Source: an uncultured Collinsella sp. (lineage in GTDB: Bacteria > Actinomycetota > Coriobacteriia > Coriobacteriales > Coriobacteriaceae). Taken from it: a stretch of 14,086 nucleotides of DNA. This document shows positions 6,903-13,724 of the stretch, piece after piece. Below the pieces are notes generated by a model, which saw only the letters and a program-made list of their open reading frames with translations, was not told where the DNA came from and ran no database searches. Numbering within the stretch: the first letter of the stretch is position 1; the number at the start of each line of letters is the position of its first letter. A program made the translations under genes and the position numbers. The stretch lies in NCBI GenBank assembly GCA_900547125.1, contig URFU01000053.1:1-14086 (forward strand), written 5' to 3'.

Positions 6903-7598
6903 CTATGCCTGCTGCCAGGTGTCGACAAGCTCCTTGGCGGCGGCGTAGGGGTCGTCGGCACTGCAGACGGCGCTCACCACAAAGAAGCCGTCGACGCCGG
7001 TGGCCTTGAGCTGCGGCAGGTCGGCCGTCTTGACGCCGCCGCCCACCACGATGGGCACGGGACTTGCCGCGTGGAGTGCGGCCAGGTCCTCAAAGCTTTT
7101 GGTGATGATGGAGCCGTCGGCCGCGCGTCCGCAATCGCGCTTGGTCTCGGTCTCGTGGAGCGGGCCGATGCCCAGGTAGTCGACCAGACTCATGTCGGCG
7201 GTCTTGACGTACTCGAGCATCTCCTCGCAGCGGGCCGAAAGGCCCACGATGGCATCGGGGCCCAAAAGTTTGCGGCAGACCTCGACGGGAATATCGCTCT
7301 GGCCTACATGCACGCCATCGACAGCAATACCCTGCTCGCGCGCGGCGAGTACGCAGTCCAGGCGGTCGTCGATTAACAGGGCGACCTGACCGGTCTTGCC
7401 GGCCTGTGCGATTGCCTGCGCGGCGTCGCCGGTCAGTGCGATGATCTCGCGGGCGCTTGCCACCTTGGAGCGCACCTGGATGCAGGTAAAGCCGGCATCG
7501 AGCGCCTGGGCCACCACATCGCCCACGGGACGTCCCAGCGTGTTTTCGGGGCCGAGTACCAGATAGGCCGAGATATCAAGGTTGTCGCGGATGCTCAT
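6903..7598 (-). CDS. thiE: Thiamine-phosphate synthase
   Basis: The 231-aa product joins hydroxymethylpyrimidine diphosphate and hydroxyethylthiazole phosphate to give thiamine phosphate. Characteristic ThiE segments appear in order: IQVRSK (pyrophosphate-binding region), LLIDDRLDCVLA, GVHVGQSDIP, IVGLSARCEEML, DYLGIGPLHETETK, VPIVVGGGV and VDGFFVVSAV, fitting the TIM-barrel family at normal length. ATG at 7598 is chosen because AGGAGG lies 7 nt upstream; the reading frame stays open further upstream but only across the preceding gene. The start overlaps the stop of the thiamine-binding protein gene by 4 nt (ATGA), pointing to translational coupling. It is the last gene of the riboswitch-controlled thi operon. 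Cytosolic. Confidence 0.95.
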   Translation of the reverse strand: MSIRDNLDISAYLVLGPENTLGRPVGDVVAQALDAGFTCIQVRSKVASAREIIALTGDAAQAIAQAGKTGQVALLIDDRLDCVLAAREQGIAVDGVHVGQSDIPVEVCRKLLGPDAIVGLSARCEEMLEYVKTADMSLVDYLGIGPLHETETKRDCGRAADGSIITKSFEDLAALHAASPVPIVVGGGVKTADLPQLKATGVDGFFVVSAVCSADDPYAAAKELVDTWQQA

Positions 7599-7936
7599 CG
7601 TGCTTCCTCCTGCTTTTTGATCTGTGCTTCCATGCGCTCGAGTTTGCCGGTCATGGTGTCGGTAAATCCGGGTCGAATATCGGCTTTGAGCACGACTTCG
7701 GTGCGGATGCCCTTGCTCGCCAACACAAAGGTCGCGTCGCGCACGACCTGCATGACCTCGTCCCAGTCGCCCTCGATCTCGGTGAACATCGAGGTGGTGC
7801 GGTTGGGAAGGCCGCTCTCGCGAATGACGCGCACGACCTCGGCGACCTCGGCGGACAGCTCGTCGCCGGTGCCGCATGGGGCGATGGCCACGGCGACGAG
7901 CGTGTTCATGCCGGTATTGGTTGTAGGCTCGGACAT
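7595..7936 (-). CDS. MTH1187-family thiamine-binding protein
   Basis: The 113-aa product matches the small ferredoxin-like-fold MTH1187/YkoF-type family (formerly DUF77): an early strand LVAVAIAPCGTGDELSAEVAEVVRVI, the conserved TSMFTEIEGDWDEVMQVV segment, and a late RIxTEVVLKADIR-like strand. Family members bind thiamine or its pyrimidine moiety; whether they act as carrier, sensor or transport aid is not settled. It sits between thiM and thiE, 3 nt after the thiM stop and overlapping thiE by 4 nt, which supports a thiamine role. ATG at 7936 has GAGGAGG upstream, partly within the end of thiM. No signal peptide or membrane segment, so it is not a lipoprotein component of a transporter. Precise role inferred from context. 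Confidence 0.88.
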   Translation of the reverse strand: MSEPTTNTGMNTLVAVAIAPCGTGDELSAEVAEVVRVIRESGLPNRTTSMFTEIEGDWDEVMQVVRDATFVLASKGIRTEVVLKADIRPGFTDTMTGKLERMEAQIKKQEEAR

Positions 7937-7939
7937 GGC

Positions 7940-8779
7940 CTATGCCTCCTCGAGCTCGAGCTGGTTGTCGGCAATATCCTGGGCGGTTGCGCGGTAGAGC
8001 TCGTCGATAAAGGCGACCTTAAAGCTTGCCGGGGCATCGGCGACAGCGGCGGCACGCGTGCCGGCAACGTTGTAGACCGCGGTGCCGCAGACTGCCGCCG
8101 TAAACGGATCGGTGACGCAGGCGTACACGGCCAGCACGCCGCCCTGCGAGCAGCCGCAGCCGGTGATCTTGGACATGAGCGGGCTGCCGCCGTGGGACTT
8201 GGCCACGGTCGTGCCGTCGGTGATCAGGTCGACTTCGCCCGAGACCACTACGGCGCCGCCGGTGTAGCGGGCGAGCGCCACGGCGGCATCGCGGGCGGCA
8301 TCGACCGTGTCGGTGGTATCGACACCGCGCACGCGGCTCAGATCAGCTGCCTCGCCCTCAAGACCCCACAGGCCGGCGAGCGCGATGATCTCGGAGGCGT
8401 TGCCGCGCACGATGGCGGGCTTGTACTGCTTGAGCTCGTTTACCAGCTGGGTGCGCAGGCTGCCGATGCCCAGACCCACCGGATCGAGCACCCAGGGCTT
8501 GCCGGCGTCGTGTGCCGCCTTGGCCGCGCGGGGAATCGTCTGCTCGTAGATGGGGAAGAGCGTGCCCATGTTGAGATAGATGGCGCCGCCGCCGGCAACG
8601 AGCGCCTCGCCCTCGTCGGGCAGATAGACCATGGCGGCCGAACCGCCCACGGCGAGCTGCGCGTTGGCGACAAAGTCAATCGTCACCGTGTTGGTGATGG
8701 AGCCGGCCATCGGATTGGTGGCGCGAATCTCCTCCACGGCCTTGACCATATGTTGCTTAAGCTGTTCCGAATCAATCAC
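7940..8779 (-). CDS. thiM: Hydroxyethylthiazole kinase
   Basis: The 279-aa product phosphorylates 4-methyl-5-(2-hydroxyethyl)thiazole with ATP, a salvage step feeding ThiE. Recognisable ThiM features are NPMAGSITNTVTIDFVANAQLAVGGSAAM near the N-terminus, WVLDPVGLG, VRGNASEIIALAG, and the C-terminal GCGCSQGG loop corresponding to the catalytic GTGC-type region. The start is GTG at 8779, preferred because AAGGAGG lies 8 nt upstream; the frame continues to 8893 but only through the terminator and riboswitch. It is the first gene of a three-gene unit (thiM, thiamine-binding protein, thiE) under the TPP riboswitch. The absence of thiC, thiG or thiD in this window suggests a salvage unit, although those genes may lie elsewhere. 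Cytosolic. Confidence 0.94.
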   Translation of the reverse strand: MIDSEQLKQHMVKAVEEIRATNPMAGSITNTVTIDFVANAQLAVGGSAAMVYLPDEGEALVAGGGAIYLNMGTLFPIYEQTIPRAAKAAHDAGKPWVLDPVGLGIGSLRTQLVNELKQYKPAIVRGNASEIIALAGLWGLEGEAADLSRVRGVDTTDTVDAARDAAVALARYTGGAVVVSGEVDLITDGTTVAKSHGGSPLMSKITGCGCSQGGVLAVYACVTDPFTAAVCGTAVYNVAGTRAAAVADAPASFKVAFIDELYRATAQDIADNQLELEEA

Positions 8780-8801
8780 TGCACATGCCTCCTTGGCATA
8801 G

Positions 8802-8831
8802 AAAAGGGGCGCTGTGCATAGACAGCGCCCC
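8802..8831 (-). terminator. Riboswitch-associated intrinsic terminator (attenuator)
   Basis: On the minus strand GGGGCGCTGT (8822-8831) pairs with ACAGCGCCCC (8806-8815) around a 6-nt loop, 10 bp in all, immediately followed by TTTTC. It lies between the TPP aptamer and the thiM ribosome binding site, the layout expected for thiamine-diphosphate-controlled transcription termination. Confidence 0.88.
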
Positions 8832-8842
8832 TGCAAAGGCGG

Positions 8843-8936
8843 CATGCTCCCTACGCCAGCATTAACTGACAGGTTCAAAGGATTGGGCCCCATGCCCTCT
8901 CAGCCTTGTGGTTTGCACCGCCGGCACTCCCGCATC
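8843..8936 (-). ncRNA. TPP riboswitch (THI element) upstream of thiM
   Basis: Read on the minus strand, the leader contains the conserved TPP aptamer elements in order: GGGAGTGCC at the start, GGCTGAGAGGG with the CTGAGA core that contacts the pyrimidine ring, GAACCTGTC, and TTAATGCTGGCGTAGGGA. The closing P1 helix can be drawn as ATGC near 8933-8936 with GCAT near 8844-8847. The aptamer is followed at once by a strong terminator and the thiM start, so rising thiamine diphosphate should shut off the operon. Ends of the aptamer are approximate. Confidence 0.95.
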
Positions 8937-8956
8937 GAATCTGTTGTTCCCTATAC

Positions 8957-9069
8957 TAACGCACCTGCCAAAAAGGGACAGGTTTATTTTGGTAGGGGGC
9001 AACTGGGGCGTTGCATTTTCCCAGATAAAACCTGCCAAAATAAACCTGTCCCTTATTGGCAGGTCGTTA
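8957..9069. repeat. Long inverted repeat (34-40 bp arms) between the divergent thi leader and HAD gene
   Basis: Positions 8963-8996 are the reverse complement of 9031-9064 except for one mismatch (8972) and one T-G pair (8993). Allowing one extra base at 8962, the symmetry extends to TAACG (8957-8961) and CGTTA (9065-9069). Each arm also contains its own short palindrome, ACCTG-N11-CAGGT (8963-8983 and 9044-9064). The centre (8997-9030) can form a small GCAAC/GTTGC hairpin. No transposase is nearby and no clear target duplication flanks it. It looks like a REP-doublet or miniature mobile element; a symmetric operator for the divergent promoters is the alternative. Confidence 0.7.
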
Positions 9070-9073
9070 CAAT
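9068..9073 (+). promoter_or_regulatory. Candidate -10 box for the HAD gene
   Basis: TACAAT (5 of 6 to TATAAT) lies at the outer edge of the right arm of the inverted repeat, 29 nt before the start codon at 9103. No strong -35 is visible: the repeat arm (CTGTCC) occupies that place. If real, the inverted repeat supplies part of this promoter. Weak evidence. Confidence 0.3.
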
Positions 9074-9102
9074 GGTTACGGTGAAAATGACTGGGGGATT
9101 CT

Positions 9103-10011
9103 ATGATCAAACTTGTGCTGACCGATATGGACGATACGCTGATTCCAGCCGGGCATGACGGCGCCAGCGACTACGCCATCGAGGGCATTCATGCCATGCA
9201 GGCGGCGGGTCTGCACTTTGGCCCGGTTTCGGGTCGCCAGCCGTCCGCGATGGGCTGGATGTTCAAAAATCGTTCCGAGTGCTTCTCGACCGGCGCGTTC
9301 TGCAACGGCCAGGTCATGTTTGTGGACGGCGAGGCGGTAGCCTCGCATGCGACCGACAACGCCGCCCTTATGCGCTTGGCTGACTACTTGGAGCAAGAGA
9401 CCGACGATACGTATCTGAAGGTCTACAGCCTGGGTGACGACTTTTGGGATAACGATGCCTATTGCGTGACGAGCGACCCCGAGCGCGTGCGCCGCGCCAT
9501 GGAGTCGGGCGGCAACGCATGGCTCAAGGGCGAAGAGGCCCCGTGCCGTCCCGTCGTCGATGACGCGCCGGTGTTTAAGGCGAATATCTGGAGCGCCCGC
9601 TCGCGCGAAGAGCTCACTGAGTTGCGCGAGCGCATTGCCGCCGAGGTGCCGGAACTCTCGCTCGTGTTTCCCAACAATCGTGTGCGCCTGTTCGACATTC
9701 TTCCAGCAGGTTGGGACAAGGGTTGCGCTGCGCTGGAGCTGGCGCGCGCTTTGGACCTGACGTCCGACGAGGTGGCCGTATTTGGCGATTCCGATAACGA
9801 CCTGCCCATGATCGGTGCCGTCCCCAACTCCGTTGCAGTCGCCAATGCCAACGAGGCCGTCACGGCTGCCGCGCGCTGGCATATCGGCGCTGCGGCAGAC
9901 GATGCGGTTGCCGGGGCTCTGCATCAGATTGCCGCCTGCGCCGCGACGGGGGAGATGCCGTCGTTTATGCGTCAGGCAGATGCGGCGGGTTCGGGTATCG
10001 CGGACGTCTAG
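9103..10011 (+). CDS. HAD-superfamily phosphatase, Cof-type (HAD-IIB)
   Basis: The 302-aa product has the four HAD motifs: DMDDTL with nucleophile Asp8 and acid Asp10, SGR after the first strands (motif II), the lysine of GWDKG (motif III), and GDSDNDLPMI (motif IV) for magnesium. The large insert between motifs II and III is the C2-type cap of the Cof/YbiV group. Such enzymes dephosphorylate small metabolites such as sugar phosphates, flavin or pyridoxal phosphates; the substrate cannot be read from the sequence. ATG at 9103 has a G-rich element (9093-9098) as a modest ribosome binding site. The LysR regulator starts 10 nt after its stop, so the two are probably co-transcribed. Cytosolic. 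Confidence 0.92.
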   Translation: MIKLVLTDMDDTLIPAGHDGASDYAIEGIHAMQAAGLHFGPVSGRQPSAMGWMFKNRSECFSTGAFCNGQVMFVDGEAVASHATDNAALMRLADYLEQETDDTYLKVYSLGDDFWDNDAYCVTSDPERVRRAMESGGNAWLKGEEAPCRPVVDDAPVFKANIWSARSREELTELRERIAAEVPELSLVFPNNRVRLFDILPAGWDKGCAALELARALDLTSDEVAVFGDSDNDLPMIGAVPNSVAVANANEAVTAAARWHIGAAADDAVAGALHQIAACAATGEMPSFMRQADAAGSGIADV

Positions 10012-10021
10012 GGAGGCCATC

Positions 10022-10918
10022 ATGAAGCTTCAACAGCTCAGGTATGTCGTCAAAGTTGCCGAATGCGGCAGCATCACCGAGGCCTCGCGCCGGCTCTTTG
10101 TGTCGCAGCCTTCGATTACCGCGTCGATCCGCGATCTCGAAAACGAGATGGGTGTGCACATCTTTGAGCGCACCAACAAGGGTGTCATTGTGTCCGAGGA
10201 GGGCGAGACCTTCTTGGGCTACGCGCGCCAGGTGCTCGATCAGGCGGATCTGCTCGAAGGCAAGTACAAGGGCGCGTCCGAGCAGGTGCCGCACTTTAGT
10301 GTGAGCTGCCAGCATTATTCCTTTGCCGTCAACGCGTTTGTCGATGTGATTCGTGAGTTCGATGCCGCACGCTACGACTTTACCCTGCGCGAGGAGCAGA
10401 CTCACGAGATTATCGAGGACGTCGCGCATATGAAAAGCGAACTAGGCATCTTGTACTTGTCCGAGCATAATCGCGAGGTTATCGAGCGCAGGCTGGCGGC
10501 CAACGAGCTCGTGTTCGAAGGGCTTTTCTGCGCCACGCCGCACGTCTTTGTGTGTGCCGACCATCCGCTGGCGGACCACGCCAGCGTGACACTCGAAGAC
10601 CTCGAGGACTACCCGTTCCTGTCCTATGAGCAGGGCAGCTACAACTCGTTTTACTATTCCGAGGAGCTGACCTCGACCTTTGAGCGCCGCAAGAATATCC
10701 GCGTGCGTGACCGTGCGACGTTGTTCAACCTGGTCATGGGCCTCAACGGCTACACGGTGTGCTCGGGCGTGATTAGCCACGAACTCAACGGCCCCGGCAT
10801 TATCTCGATTCCGCTCGATGTGGATGAGTACATGGAGATCGGCATCATCACGCGCAAGAACACGACGCTTACGCGCTACGGTCAAGCCTATATCGACGCG
10901 ATCCGTCAGCATATCTAG
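10022..10918 (+). CDS. LysR-family transcriptional regulator
   Basis: The 298-aa product begins with the LysR winged helix-turn-helix (residues 1-60: LRYVVKVAECGSITEASRRL, FVSQPSITASIRDLENEMG, IFERTNKGV) followed by the linker helix and a two-lobed periplasmic-binding-like effector domain. These proteins bind T-N11-A sites and respond to a small ligand. ATG at 10022 is preceded by AGGGAGG overlapping the stop region of the HAD gene. A matching T-N11-A dyad lies 46 nt past its stop and upstream of the MetE-like gene, so control of methionine-type metabolism is a reasonable inference, although a MetR orthologue cannot be claimed. Ligand unknown. Confidence 0.95.
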   Translation: MKLQQLRYVVKVAECGSITEASRRLFVSQPSITASIRDLENEMGVHIFERTNKGVIVSEEGETFLGYARQVLDQADLLEGKYKGASEQVPHFSVSCQHYSFAVNAFVDVIREFDAARYDFTLREEQTHEIIEDVAHMKSELGILYLSEHNREVIERRLAANELVFEGLFCATPHVFVCADHPLADHASVTLEDLEDYPFLSYEQGSYNSFYYSEELTSTFERRKNIRVRDRATLFNLVMGLNGYTVCSGVISHELNGPGIISIPLDVDEYMEIGIITRKNTTLTRYGQAYIDAIRQHI

Positions 10919-10964
10919 ACTGCTGCGTCCTGTACAGGTCAAATCTCTTCATGGTAGTCCCAAC

Positions 10965-10987
10965 TGATATAGGAAGCATCTATATCA
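10965..10987. promoter_or_regulatory. Probable LysR-type operator (T-N11-A dyad)
   Basis: TGATATAG (10965-10972) and CTATATCA (10980-10987) form a perfect 8-bp inverted repeat with a 7-bp centre, containing ATAG-N7-CTAT, the classic T-N11-A LysR box. It lies just downstream of a LysR gene and about 87-109 nt before the MetE-like start, overlapping or just upstream of candidate -10 boxes TATAAA (10994) and TATATT (11002). Binding by the neighbouring regulator is inferred. Confidence 0.6.
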
Positions 10988-11019
10988 AACTGTTATAAAC
11001 GTATATTTTACGATGGCTA

Positions 11020-11033
11020 TATGAGCGCTCATA
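11020..11033. promoter_or_regulatory. Perfect 14-bp palindrome upstream of the MetE-like gene
   Basis: TATGAGCGCTCATA is a gapless perfect palindrome 40 nt before the start codon at 11074 and probably downstream of the promoter. The size and position fit a repressor operator, separate from the LysR-type box. The cognate regulator is not evident. Confidence 0.45.
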
Positions 11034-11073
11034 CTTTGTCCCAGTAAAGCAACCAATGCAAAGGGAGATATCT

Positions 11074-12207
11074 ATGAGTGCTTTAACCACGCTGAACGCG
11101 CCGTTTCGCGCCGATATCGTCGGCAGCTTTCTTCGTCCACAGGCCGTAAAGGACGCCCGTGCCGCCTATGCTGCGGGCACACTCGACGCCGCCGGCCTTA
11201 AGACCGTCGAGGATGAGGCCATTCGCGACCTGGTGGACAAGCAAAAGTCCGCTGGCCTGCAGGTGATTACCGATGGAGAGTTTCGCCGCAGTTACTGGCA
11301 CCTCGACTTTATGTGGGGGCTCAACGGCATTGAACGCCGTACCTCGCGTACGGGCTATATGTTCCACGACGAGGAGACCACAGCCGACACCGCCGTGGTA
11401 ACCGGCCCCATTAGCGGCGAGAACCATCCGTTCGTCGAGCACTTTAAATTTGTCAAGGCGCTCGAGGGGGAGGGCCAGGTCGCGCGGCAAACCATTCCGG
11501 CGCCGATCCAGACGTTCTCCGAAGTCACGCTCGACCGCTGCGACGGCCAGCAGGAGAGCCTGCGCGCTGTCTATAAGACCGATGAGGAACTTGCCGACGC
11601 CATCGCAGCCGCTTATCGCACGGTGATCGCCGACCTGTACGCAGCAGGCTGCCGCAACATCCAGTTTGATGACTGCACCTGGGGCATCTACTGCGACACC
11701 GATTTTGTCGCCAAAACCGGCATGAGCCCGGTCGACCTGCAAAAGGTAAGCGAGCTGGGCGTGGCGCTCAACAATGCCGCCATCGCGGACAAGCCCGACG
11801 ATCTGGTCATCAACACGCATGTGTGCCGCGGCAACTACCACTCCACCTATGCCTTCGAGGGCGGCTATGACCCCATCGCGCCGTACCTGTTCGCAAACGA
11901 GGATGTCGATGCATTTTACCTGGAGTTCGATACGCCGCGCGCCGGCGGTTTTGAGCCGCTCAAGTACGTTGCCCCGGGCAAGAAGGTCGTGCTGGGCTTG
12001 GTAACCACCAAGGCGGCAGAGCTCGAGAACGAGGATGTTATCGTCGAGCGCATCCGTGAAGCCGCAAAGTACGTGCCGCTCGAGAACCTGTATCTGTCGC
12101 CTCAGTGCGGCTTTGCCAGCTGCGAGATTGGCAACAAGCTGACCGAGGATGAGCAATGGGCAAAGATCGCGCTGGTCAAGCGCATTGCCGAGCGCGTTTG
12201 GAAATAG
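11074..12207 (+). CDS. MetE C-terminal-domain-like methyltransferase (YxjG/YxjH type)
   Basis: The 377-aa product corresponds to the catalytic C-terminal barrel of cobalamin-independent methionine synthase without the N-terminal domain, the length of Bacillus YxjG/YxjH-type proteins annotated as 5-methyltetrahydropteroyltriglutamate-homocysteine methyltransferase. Visible features: the opening DIVGSFLRP, GLQVITDGEFRRSYW, IQFDDCTWG, and zinc-ligand segments THVCRGNYHS (His, Cys), YLEFD (Glu) and SPQCGFAS (Cys). Homocysteine or a related thiol is the likely acceptor; the methyl donor for this short form is uncertain. ATG at 11074 is chosen for AGGGAG 6 nt upstream. It follows the LysR gene after a 155-nt spacer with two dyads, suggesting regulated expression by sulfur or methionine status. 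Cytosolic. Confidence 0.9.
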   Translation: MSALTTLNAPFRADIVGSFLRPQAVKDARAAYAAGTLDAAGLKTVEDEAIRDLVDKQKSAGLQVITDGEFRRSYWHLDFMWGLNGIERRTSRTGYMFHDEETTADTAVVTGPISGENHPFVEHFKFVKALEGEGQVARQTIPAPIQTFSEVTLDRCDGQQESLRAVYKTDEELADAIAAAYRTVIADLYAAGCRNIQFDDCTWGIYCDTDFVAKTGMSPVDLQKVSELGVALNNAAIADKPDDLVINTHVCRGNYHSTYAFEGGYDPIAPYLFANEDVDAFYLEFDTPRAGGFEPLKYVAPGKKVVLGLVTTKAAELENEDVIVERIREAAKYVPLENLYLSPQCGFASCEIGNKLTEDEQWAKIALVKRIAERVWK

Positions 12208-12329
12208 CGCTAGTGTTTGCAGGTGGCGGCGCGTGCGAGGCATAGTGTATCGCGTACAATGGTTCGGATCGTATCGTTCGGGCAGGTTATCCGATATGCC
12301 TGATCGCCCTTCCATTCGAAAGGACATCC
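12208..12329 (+). promoter_or_regulatory. Spacer with possible promoter upstream of the uracil permease
   Basis: A TACAAT element (12255-12260) could be a -10 box, but no matching -35 is seen. TCGGAT (about 12264-12269) and ATCCGA (about 12289-12294) form a weak distant inverted repeat in the leader. I see no PyrR-type attenuator, purine riboswitch or terminator. The AAAGGA ribosome binding site lies just before the start codon. Confidence 0.25.
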
Positions 12330-13664
12330 ATGTCCCAGTCCTCGACGCCCGCCGTCAGCGATGCCATCTACGACGCATCGTCGCTCGGCCGCCCGCGCAT
12401 GTTCCTGCTCGGCCTACAGCACCTGTTTGCCATGTTTGGCGCCACCGTGCTGGTGCCCGTGCTCACCGGCCTCTCGGTATCGGCAACACTTTTGTTTGCC
12501 GGCTTGGGCACGCTGCTGTTCCACTTCCTGTCGCGCGGTAAGGTGCCGGCATTTTTGGGCTCATCGTTTGCCTTTATTGCCGGTTATGCCGCAATCGCGC
12601 CCAACGGCGAGACCGAGCTTTTGCCCTACGCCTGCCTGGGCGTAGCTTGTGCCGGTCTGCTCTATCCGGTGCTGGCGGCGCTCTTCCGCGCGTTTGGCGC
12701 CAAGCGTGTCATGCGTTTCTTTCCGCCGGTGGTGACTGGCCCCATCGTCATTTCCATCGGCTTGATCCTGGCAAGTTCCGCTATTGCTAACTGCCAGACC
12801 AACTGGCTTGTGGCTGTCATTGGCGTGGCCGTTATCGTCATCTGCAACATCTGGGGCCGTGGCATGGTCAAGATCGTGCCGATTTTGCTGGGCGTTGTGG
12901 TGAGCTATGCCGTTGCGGCTGCGCTCGGCGAGGTTGATTTCTCGGGCGTTGCCACCGCTCCGTGGGTCGGTCTGCCCATCGTGTGGGACAACACCGTGTT
13001 TGCACTCTTTGGGCCGCAGTTCGATAGCGGTCTTGCCACGACGGCCATCATCACCATCATGCCGCTGGCCTTCGCGACCATGATCGAGCATATCGGCGAT
13101 ATCTCTGCTATCGGTTCGACTTGCGAGCGCAACTACATTGCCGATCCCGGTCTGCATCGCACGCTGCTCGGCGACGGCCTTGCCACGATTCTGGCTTCGC
13201 TCTTTGGCGCTCCGGCCAACACTACGTATGGTGAGAACACCGGCGTGCTCGCCCTGACGCGCGTGTTCGACCCGCGCGTAATTCGAATTGCCGCGTGTTG
13301 CGCCATCGTGCTTTCGTTCTGCCCCAAGTTCGCTGCCGTGATCGCCGCCATGCCGCCATGCGTTATCGGCGGCGTGTCGCTCGTACTCTACGGCATGATC
13401 AGTGCCGTAGGCGTGCGCAACCTCATTGAGAACCAGGTCGATTTCCAGAACAACCGCAACGTGCTGGTGGCCGCTCTGGTACTCGTACTTTCGCTCGGCA
13501 TTGCCTATAGCACCGCCGGAGCTATCGTGTTGGAGCTGGGCGGCGTGACCATTTCGCTGTCCGGCATTGCCGTTGGCTCGCTGGTTGGCATCGTGCTCAA
13601 CGCGATTCTGCCGGGTAACGACTTCGAGTTCGACGTTTCTGAGCTTGAGGAGACTGTCGAGTAG
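12330..13664 (+). CDS. uraA: Uracil permease of the NCS2 (UraA) family
   Basis: The 444-aa hydrophobic protein has the typical NCS2 length with about 14 membrane segments. UraA-type motifs are clear: GLQHLFAMFGATVLVP (His31 at the position of the UraA substrate-site histidine), PAFLGSSFAFI, MIEHIGD (Glu253) and TTYGENTGVLALTRV (Glu302), the two glutamates matching the uracil- and proton-binding residues known from E. coli UraA. It should import uracil with protons across the cytoplasmic membrane. The acidic tail (FDVSELEETVE) is cytoplasmic by prediction. ATG at 12330 follows AAAGGA with about 5 nt spacing. It lies 122 nt after the MetE-like gene and probably has its own promoter; a strong terminator follows. 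Xanthine specificity is less likely given the UraA-like signature. Confidence 0.93.
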   Translation: MSQSSTPAVSDAIYDASSLGRPRMFLLGLQHLFAMFGATVLVPVLTGLSVSATLLFAGLGTLLFHFLSRGKVPAFLGSSFAFIAGYAAIAPNGETELLPYACLGVACAGLLYPVLAALFRAFGAKRVMRFFPPVVTGPIVISIGLILASSAIANCQTNWLVAVIGVAVIVICNIWGRGMVKIVPILLGVVVSYAVAAALGEVDFSGVATAPWVGLPIVWDNTVFALFGPQFDSGLATTAIITIMPLAFATMIEHIGDISAIGSTCERNYIADPGLHRTLLGDGLATILASLFGAPANTTYGENTGVLALTRVFDPRVIRIAACCAIVLSFCPKFAAVIAAMPPCVIGGVSLVLYGMISAVGVRNLIENQVDFQNNRNVLVAALVLVLSLGIAYSTAGAIVLELGGVTISLSGIAVGSLVGIVLNAILPGNDFEFDVSELEETVE

Positions 13665-13686
13665 TAGTTGTGTTCAGCTAAATCAA

Positions 13687-13724
13687 AAATATGGCGCCCA
13701 TGCGTACGCGTGGGCGCCATATTT
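13687..13724. terminator. Bidirectional intrinsic terminator between uraA and the esterase gene
   Basis: AAATATGGCGCCCA (13687-13700) and TGGGCGCCATATTT (13711-13724) form a perfect 14-bp stem with a 10-nt loop that itself contains GCGTACGC. The minus-strand side continues into TTTTTGATTT, a good U-tract for the esterase transcript; the plus-strand tail (ATTTAATG) is weaker but serves uraA. The stem overlaps the esterase stop codon by two bases. Confidence 0.88.

Noticed and set aside
6893..6910. GCCTAT repeated at the end of thiE
   Set aside because: Only two and a half copies around a stop codon; too short to call a repeat feature.
7599..7877. N-terminal extension of thiE in the same frame
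   Set aside because: It overlaps the thiamine-binding protein gene in another frame, and the AGGAGG site marks 7598 as the start.
8780..8893. N-terminal extension of thiM
   Set aside because: It would translate the terminator and part of the TPP aptamer; the GTG at 8779 has an ideal ribosome binding site.
9076..10023. 315-codon minus-strand open frame opposite the HAD gene
   Set aside because: The plus strand has all four HAD motifs; the antisense product shows no family features.
12264..12294. Possible attenuator before uraA
   Set aside because: The inverted repeat is only 6 bp with a long spacer and no U-tract; no PyrR-binding loop is recognisable.
11083..12327. 414-codon minus-strand open frame opposite the MetE-like gene
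   Set aside because: The plus strand encodes the zinc-site motifs of MetE; the reverse frame is a GC-driven shadow.
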